Source: Streptomyces sp. NRRL WC-3549
GTDB taxonomy: Bacteria > Actinomycetota > Actinomycetes > Streptomycetales > Streptomycetaceae
Assembly (NCBI RefSeq): GCF_000721935.1
Contig: NZ_KL585423.1
Coordinates: 153,698 to 161,673 of the forward strand
Direction: 5' to 3'
DNA: 7,976 nt
Shown: in pieces, positions 5,644-7,976 of the stretch
Layout: each line of letters opens with the position of its first letter
Numbering within the stretch: the stretch's first letter is position 1
The notes under the pieces: generated by a model
The model's input: only the letters and a program-made list of their open reading frames with translations
The model's database searches: none
What the model was told of the DNA's origin: nothing
Position numbers and translations under genes: made by a program

Positions 5644-5886
5644 ATGACCGAGAACGCGAGGCATCAGCCGAACAATCCGCGGATCACCGTCCTGCCCGTC
5701 GAACCAGGGGACCCTCCCTACCGGTTCCTGGAGATCGACGGAGAGATCGTCGGTACGGCGAGGGCGATGACGGACGTCCTGGTCGTGGCGGCGTCCGCCG
5801 GGATCAGGATCGACGACCTCGACGACCCGGACCAGGTCCGGTGGATGGGCGGCGACAAGCTCACCTGGAGGCTGCACGGGACCTGA
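5644..5886 (+). CDS. Small conserved-type hypothetical protein, 80 aa
   Basis: This is a small acidic soluble protein of unknown function, with no membrane segment, signal peptide or metal motif. After a polar N-terminus (MTENARHQPNNPR) it has a short strand (ITVLPV), a strand-turn-strand element (PYRFLEIDGEIVGTA), a helix (MTDVLVVAASAGI) and an acidic stretch (DDLDDPDQVRWMGGDKLTWRL). This looks like one compact folded domain rather than a chance open frame. I chose ATG 5644 because the product then starts cleanly. In-frame ATGs at 5584 and 5614 would add a Trp/Arg/Gly-rich tail. GGAA about 12 bases upstream is only a weak ribosome site. It stands alone between a divergent promoter region and a convergent spacer. 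I do not recognise a named family. Confidence 0.65.
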   Translation: MTENARHQPNNPRITVLPVEPGDPPYRFLEIDGEIVGTARAMTDVLVVAASAGIRIDDLDDPDQVRWMGGDKLTWRLHGT

Positions 5887-5905
5887 GGACGGCCGCGCAC
5901 CGTCC
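5887..5905 (+). terminator. Short hairpin directly after the 80-aa gene
   Basis: GGACGG (5887-5892) pairs with CCGTCC (5900-5905) over a seven-base loop, beginning on the base after the stop codon. The stem is only six pairs, so this may be one part of a compound terminator with the structures downstream. Confidence 0.4.
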
Positions 5906-5915
5906 ACGCGGCACG

Positions 5916-6016
5916 CGGGTCCTCCGTACGGGCGCCCAGCGGCCCCTGGGCCCCCGGGTCCTCCGTACGGGCGCCCAGCGGCCCCCGGGTCCTCCGTACG
6001 GGTCCACGCCGCCCCC
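5916..6016. repeat. Three-copy tandem repeat, about 31-bp unit
   Basis: A unit beginning CGGGTCCTCCGTACGGG occurs at 5916, 5955 and 5986. Copies 1 and 2 agree over about 30 bases, continuing CGCCCAGCGGCCC. An eight-base insert (about 5947-5954) separates them. Copy 3 diverges after CGGG into TCCACGCCGCCC. Each copy holds the palindrome CCGTACGG, and the first two also hold GGGCGCCC. It lies between convergent genes, so it is noncoding. The rest of the spacer up to 6136 holds only the hairpin at 6071-6098. Confidence 0.7.
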
Positions 6017-6070
6017 GGGCCCCGGGGTGCTCCCGGCAGCGCCTCGCGGCACGCCGTCCCCTTTCGGCGC

Positions 6071-6098
6071 GCGTACGGGCTCCGCGGCCCCGGTACGC
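6071..6098 (-). terminator. Hairpin, likely terminator for the flavodoxin-like gene
   Basis: GCGTAC plus GGGC (6071-6080) pairs with GCCC (6087-6090) and GTACGC (6093-6098), leaving a two-base bulge and a six-base loop. It lies about 40 bases beyond the stop of the minus-strand flavodoxin-like gene and may stop transcription from both sides. Confidence 0.5.
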
Positions 6099-6136
6099 CC
6101 GGCGGGTGCCCTCACCGCGGCCCACGGCGCGGGCGG

Positions 6137-6589
6137 TCAGGCCATCAGCCCCGCGGCGGCCGTCGCCCCCAGCTCCCAGCAGGCCTCGACGTCCGCCTTG
6201 CCGGGCTCACCGGTCACCGTCACGGCGTCCGCGGTGCGGCGCCACCCCAGGCCCGTCGTGACGGACTCCAGGGCGCGCACCGCGCCGGTGGTGTCGTTGC
6301 CCCCGTGCACCCAGTAACCGAAGGGCCGGCCCCGCGTCTCGTCCAGGCACGGGTAGTACACCTGGTCGAAGAAGTGCTTGAGCGCTCCGGACATGTACCC
6401 GAGGTTGGCCGGGGTGCCGAGCAGGTAGCCGTCGGCGGCGAGGACGTCGGACGCCGTCGCCGCGAGCGCCGCGCGCCGTACGACCCGGACGCCTTCGATC
6501 CCGTCCGCGGTGGCGCCGGAGACCACGGCTTCGAACAGCGCCTGGCAGTGGGGCGACGGGGTGTGATGAACGATCAGGAGGGTGGACAC
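6137..6589 (-). CDS. Flavodoxin-like / NAD(P)H-dependent FMN reductase-family protein, 150 aa
   Basis: This is a single-domain flavodoxin-fold protein, expected to bind FMN in the cytoplasm and act in electron transfer or quinone/flavin reduction. The first strand and phosphate loop read STLLIVHHTPSPH (residues 2-14). The second FMN-contact loop is LLGTPANLGYMSGALKHFFDQ (about 56-76). The third, near the isoalloxazine, is PFGYWVHGGNDTTGA (about 88-102). The length matches compact flavodoxin-family proteins. The GTG at 6589 is chosen because AGGG lies eight bases upstream and the fold starts at once. A longer ATG start at 6712 would add 41 Gly/Pro/Arg-rich residues. It runs away from pyc, with which it shares the divergent region, and converges on the 80-aa gene. 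The specific substrate is unknown. Confidence 0.85.
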   Translation of the reverse strand: MSTLLIVHHTPSPHCQALFEAVVSGATADGIEGVRVVRRAALAATASDVLAADGYLLGTPANLGYMSGALKHFFDQVYYPCLDETRGRPFGYWVHGGNDTTGAVRALESVTTGLGWRRTADAVTVTGEPGKADVEACWELGATAAAGLMA

Positions 6590-6649
6590 GCCGAAGACCC
6601 TGCCGCCCCCGCCCGGCCCACCGCAAGCCCGACCGGCCGGCCGCCCCCC

Positions 6650-6665
6650 ACCGCTCGCGAGCGGT
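6650..6665. promoter_or_regulatory. 16-bp perfect palindrome, operator candidate
   Basis: ACCGCTCGCGAGCGGT is perfectly self-complementary. It lies 61 bp upstream of the flavodoxin-like start, in the divergent region shared with pyc. Size and symmetry fit a TetR-type dimer site. No regulator gene is seen in the window. Confidence 0.5.
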
Positions 6666-6701
6666 ACGTGCCCCGGCCCCCACCCCCGCGAGTGGTACGT
6701 G
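6657..6701. repeat. Paired 14-bp direct repeats GCGAG(C/T)GGTACGTG
   Basis: The two copies lie at 6657-6670 and 6688-6701, identical at 13 of 14 positions. They are 31 bases apart, close to three helical turns. The first overlaps the palindrome at 6650-6665. They are noncoding, upstream of the flavodoxin-like gene and of pyc. Confidence 0.5.
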
Positions 6702-6721
6702 ATGCAGACCATCGTCCGCGG

Positions 6722-6747
6722 CCGGAGATCTACGGGGAGGTCTCCGG
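6722..6747. repeat. Dyad CCGGAGATC / GGTCTCCGG next to a TACGGT box
   Basis: Nine-base arms (6722-6730 and 6739-6747) pair with one G-T wobble around an eight-base loop. TACGGT (6748-6753), identical to the -10 box used for the LysM/SLT gene, follows at once on the plus strand. No good -35 lies at 17-18 bp, so a pyc promoter here is only possible. An operator blocking it would fit. Confidence 0.35.
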
Positions 6748-6889
6748 TACGGTGTCGAACGCTCCGGCCCGAGCACCCCGGAGCACGTCATCACCACCAC
6801 GTGACCATCGCGGATGCCGCCACGCGCATTCCGCGCGACGCCGCTCGTCCCGCGGGACCGCGCGCCTGTGACACCACTGGGGAGTCTTG

Positions 6890-7976
6890 ATGTTCGAGAA
6901 GGTATTGGTCGCCAACCGGGGAGAGATCGCGATCCGCGCCTTCCGCGCCGCTTTCGAGCTCGGGGTCTCGACGGTGGCGGTGTACCCGCACGAGGACCGC
7001 AACTCCCTCCACCGCGCCAAGGCCGACGAGGCCTACCGGATCGGGGAGCCGGGGCATCCGGTGCGGGCCTACCTCTCGGTCGACGAGGTGATCAGGGCCG
7101 CCCGGAAGGCGGGGGCCGACGCGGTCTACCCGGGGTACGGCTTCATGTCGGAGAACCCCGGACTCGCGGCGGCCTGCGCCCGGGCCGGTATCACGTTCGT
7201 CGGCCCGCCCGCCTCGGTGCTGAACCTGACCGGGAACAAGGCCCGGGCCGTCGCGGCCGCCCGGGAGGCGGGCGTACCGGTGCTGAAGTCCTCGGCCCCG
7301 TCCGAGGATATCGACACGCTCGTCGCCGCCGCCGAGGACATCGGCTTTCCCGAGGACATCGGCTTCCCGGTCTTCGTCAAGGCCGTCGCCGGCGGCGGCG
7401 GACGCGGCATGCGCCGGGTCGCCGAGGCGGCCCAGCTGCGCGAGGCGATCGACGCGGCGATGCGGGAGGCCCGCTCCGCCTTCGGCGACGCGACGGTCTT
7501 CCTGGAACAGGCGGTGATCGACCCGCGCCACATCGAGGTGCAGATCCTCGCCGACGCCGAGGGCAACGTCGTCCACCTCTACGAGCGGGACTGCTCGGTG
7601 CAGCGGCGCCACCAGAAGGTCGTGGAGATCGCGCCCGCCCCGAACCTCGACCCGGAGCTGCGGGAGCGGATCTGCGCCGACGCCGTCGCCTTCGCACGCC
7701 ACATCGGCTACGTGAACGCGGGCACCGTCGAGTTCCTCGTCGACGCGCGCGGCAACCACGTCTTCATCGAGATGAACCCGCGCATCCAGGTCGAGCACAC
7801 CGTGACCGAACAGGTCACCGGGCGCGACCTGGTCATCGCCCAGCTGCGCATCGCCGCCGGCAGGACCCTCCCGGAACTGCGCCTGACGCAGGAGGCCATC
7901 ACCCTCAACGGCACCGCCCTGCAGTGCCGGATCACCACCGAGGACCCCGCCAACGGCTTCCGGCCGAACACCGGCA
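6890..7976 (+). CDS. pyc: Pyruvate carboxylase, biotin carboxylase domain, 5' part
   Basis: This is the N-terminal part (362 codons visible) of pyruvate carboxylase, the biotin enzyme that makes oxaloacetate from pyruvate, bicarbonate and ATP. The ATG follows GGGGAG by five bases. The biotin carboxylase N-domain starts MFEKVLVANRGEIAIR and includes VYPGYGFMSENP. The ATP-grasp region has VFVKAVAGGGGRGMR (K164 and the glycine loop at 168-173), LYERDCSVQRRHQK (230-243) and FIEMNPRIQVEH (292-303). LQCRITTEDPANGFRPNTG at the edge favours pyruvate carboxylase over acetyl- or propionyl-CoA carboxylase alpha subunits, which usually have a different sequence here. Just before the glycine loop, EDIGFP occurs twice in tandem (149-160), an apparent six-residue duplication. 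All catalytic motifs visible are intact, so the protein is probably functional. The carboxyltransferase and biotinyl domains lie beyond the window. Confidence 0.95.
   Translation, partial: MFEKVLVANRGEIAIRAFRAAFELGVSTVAVYPHEDRNSLHRAKADEAYRIGEPGHPVRAYLSVDEVIRAARKAGADAVYPGYGFMSENPGLAAACARAGITFVGPPASVLNLTGNKARAVAAAREAGVPVLKSSAPSEDIDTLVAAAEDIGFPEDIGFPVFVKAVAGGGGRGMRRVAEAAQLREAIDAAMREARSAFGDATVFLEQAVIDPRHIEVQILADAEGNVVHLYERDCSVQRRHQKVVEIAPAPNLDPELRERICADAVAFARHIGYVNAGTVEFLVDARGNHVFIEMNPRIQVEHTVTEQVTGRDLVIAQLRIAAGRTLPELRLTQEAITLNGTALQCRITTEDPANGFRPNTG
7334..7369 (+). repeat. 18-bp in-frame tandem duplication inside pyc
   Basis: GAGGACATCGGCTTTCCC (7334-7351) is followed directly by GAGGACATCGGCTTCCCG (7352-7369). 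The two match at 16 of 18 bases, and both differences are synonymous third positions. They encode EDIGFP twice. Confidence 0.95.

Noticed and set aside
5916..6016. Possible CRISPR array
   Set aside because: Units are nearly adjacent with no unique spacers of regular length, and there are no cas genes.
5556..6317. Plus-strand open frame reading through the tandem repeat with repeated VLRTGAQRP peptides
   Set aside because: The peptide repeat only reflects the DNA repeat. The frame overlaps the 80-aa gene in another frame and lies antisense to the flavodoxin-like gene.
6791..7798. Minus-strand open frame opposite pyc
   Set aside because: Shadow of a highly conserved enzyme. The Asp/Val/Arg/Gly-rich product has no domain.

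Overview
The window is high-GC actinobacterial DNA, almost certainly from Streptomyces or a close relative. Third codon positions are strongly G/C, GTG starts are frequent, long antisense open frames shadow the real genes, and gene families typical of Streptomyces recur. No phage, transposon, CRISPR, tRNA or rRNA signal was found. It reads as ordinary chromosome with several well-marked regulatory sites.

Layout. Positions 1-1981 (minus) carry a likely two-gene operon: a 330-aa metallo-beta-lactamase-fold hydrolase, then a membrane-anchored HATPase/sensor-kinase-like protein cut by the window's left edge. A divergent intergenic region (1982-2367) follows. Next is a plus-strand SIS-domain sugar-isomerase-like gene (2368-3255) with its own promoter and terminator hairpin. 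Positions 3256-3615 are a GC-rich convergent spacer with strong hairpins. Two minus-strand genes come next: a 190-aa conserved hypothetical protein (3616-4188) and a secreted LysM plus lytic-transglycosylase-like cell-wall protein (4173-5093). The latter is preceded by a ydaO-type c-di-AMP riboswitch (about 5103-5275) and a clear promoter. An AT-rich, repeat-bearing divergent region with a Crp-like palindrome (5324-5643) leads to a small 80-aa hypothetical gene on plus (5644-5886). A spacer with a 31-bp tandem repeat (5887-6136) separates it from a convergent flavodoxin-like gene (6137-6589, minus). A second divergent region (6590-6889) holds a 16-bp perfect palindrome and paired direct repeats, and then pyruvate carboxylase (pyc, 6890 to the right edge, plus) begins.

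How the parts work together. Most genes are independent short transcription units separated by convergent terminators and divergent promoters. The best-supported regulatory circuit is c-di-AMP riboswitch control of the LysM/SLT cell-wall enzyme, possibly with Crp input, which is a known theme for Streptomyces wall hydrolases. Points worth a second look are a six-residue tandem duplication in pyc next to the ATP-binding strand, an unusual C-terminus on the LysM/SLT protein overlapping the next gene's promoter, an Asn in place of a metal-ligand His in the MBL protein, a kinase-like protein without a recognisable H-box histidine, two likely leaderless genes, and several undescribed operator-like sites. 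I did not find convincing evidence of a wholly new multi-gene system.
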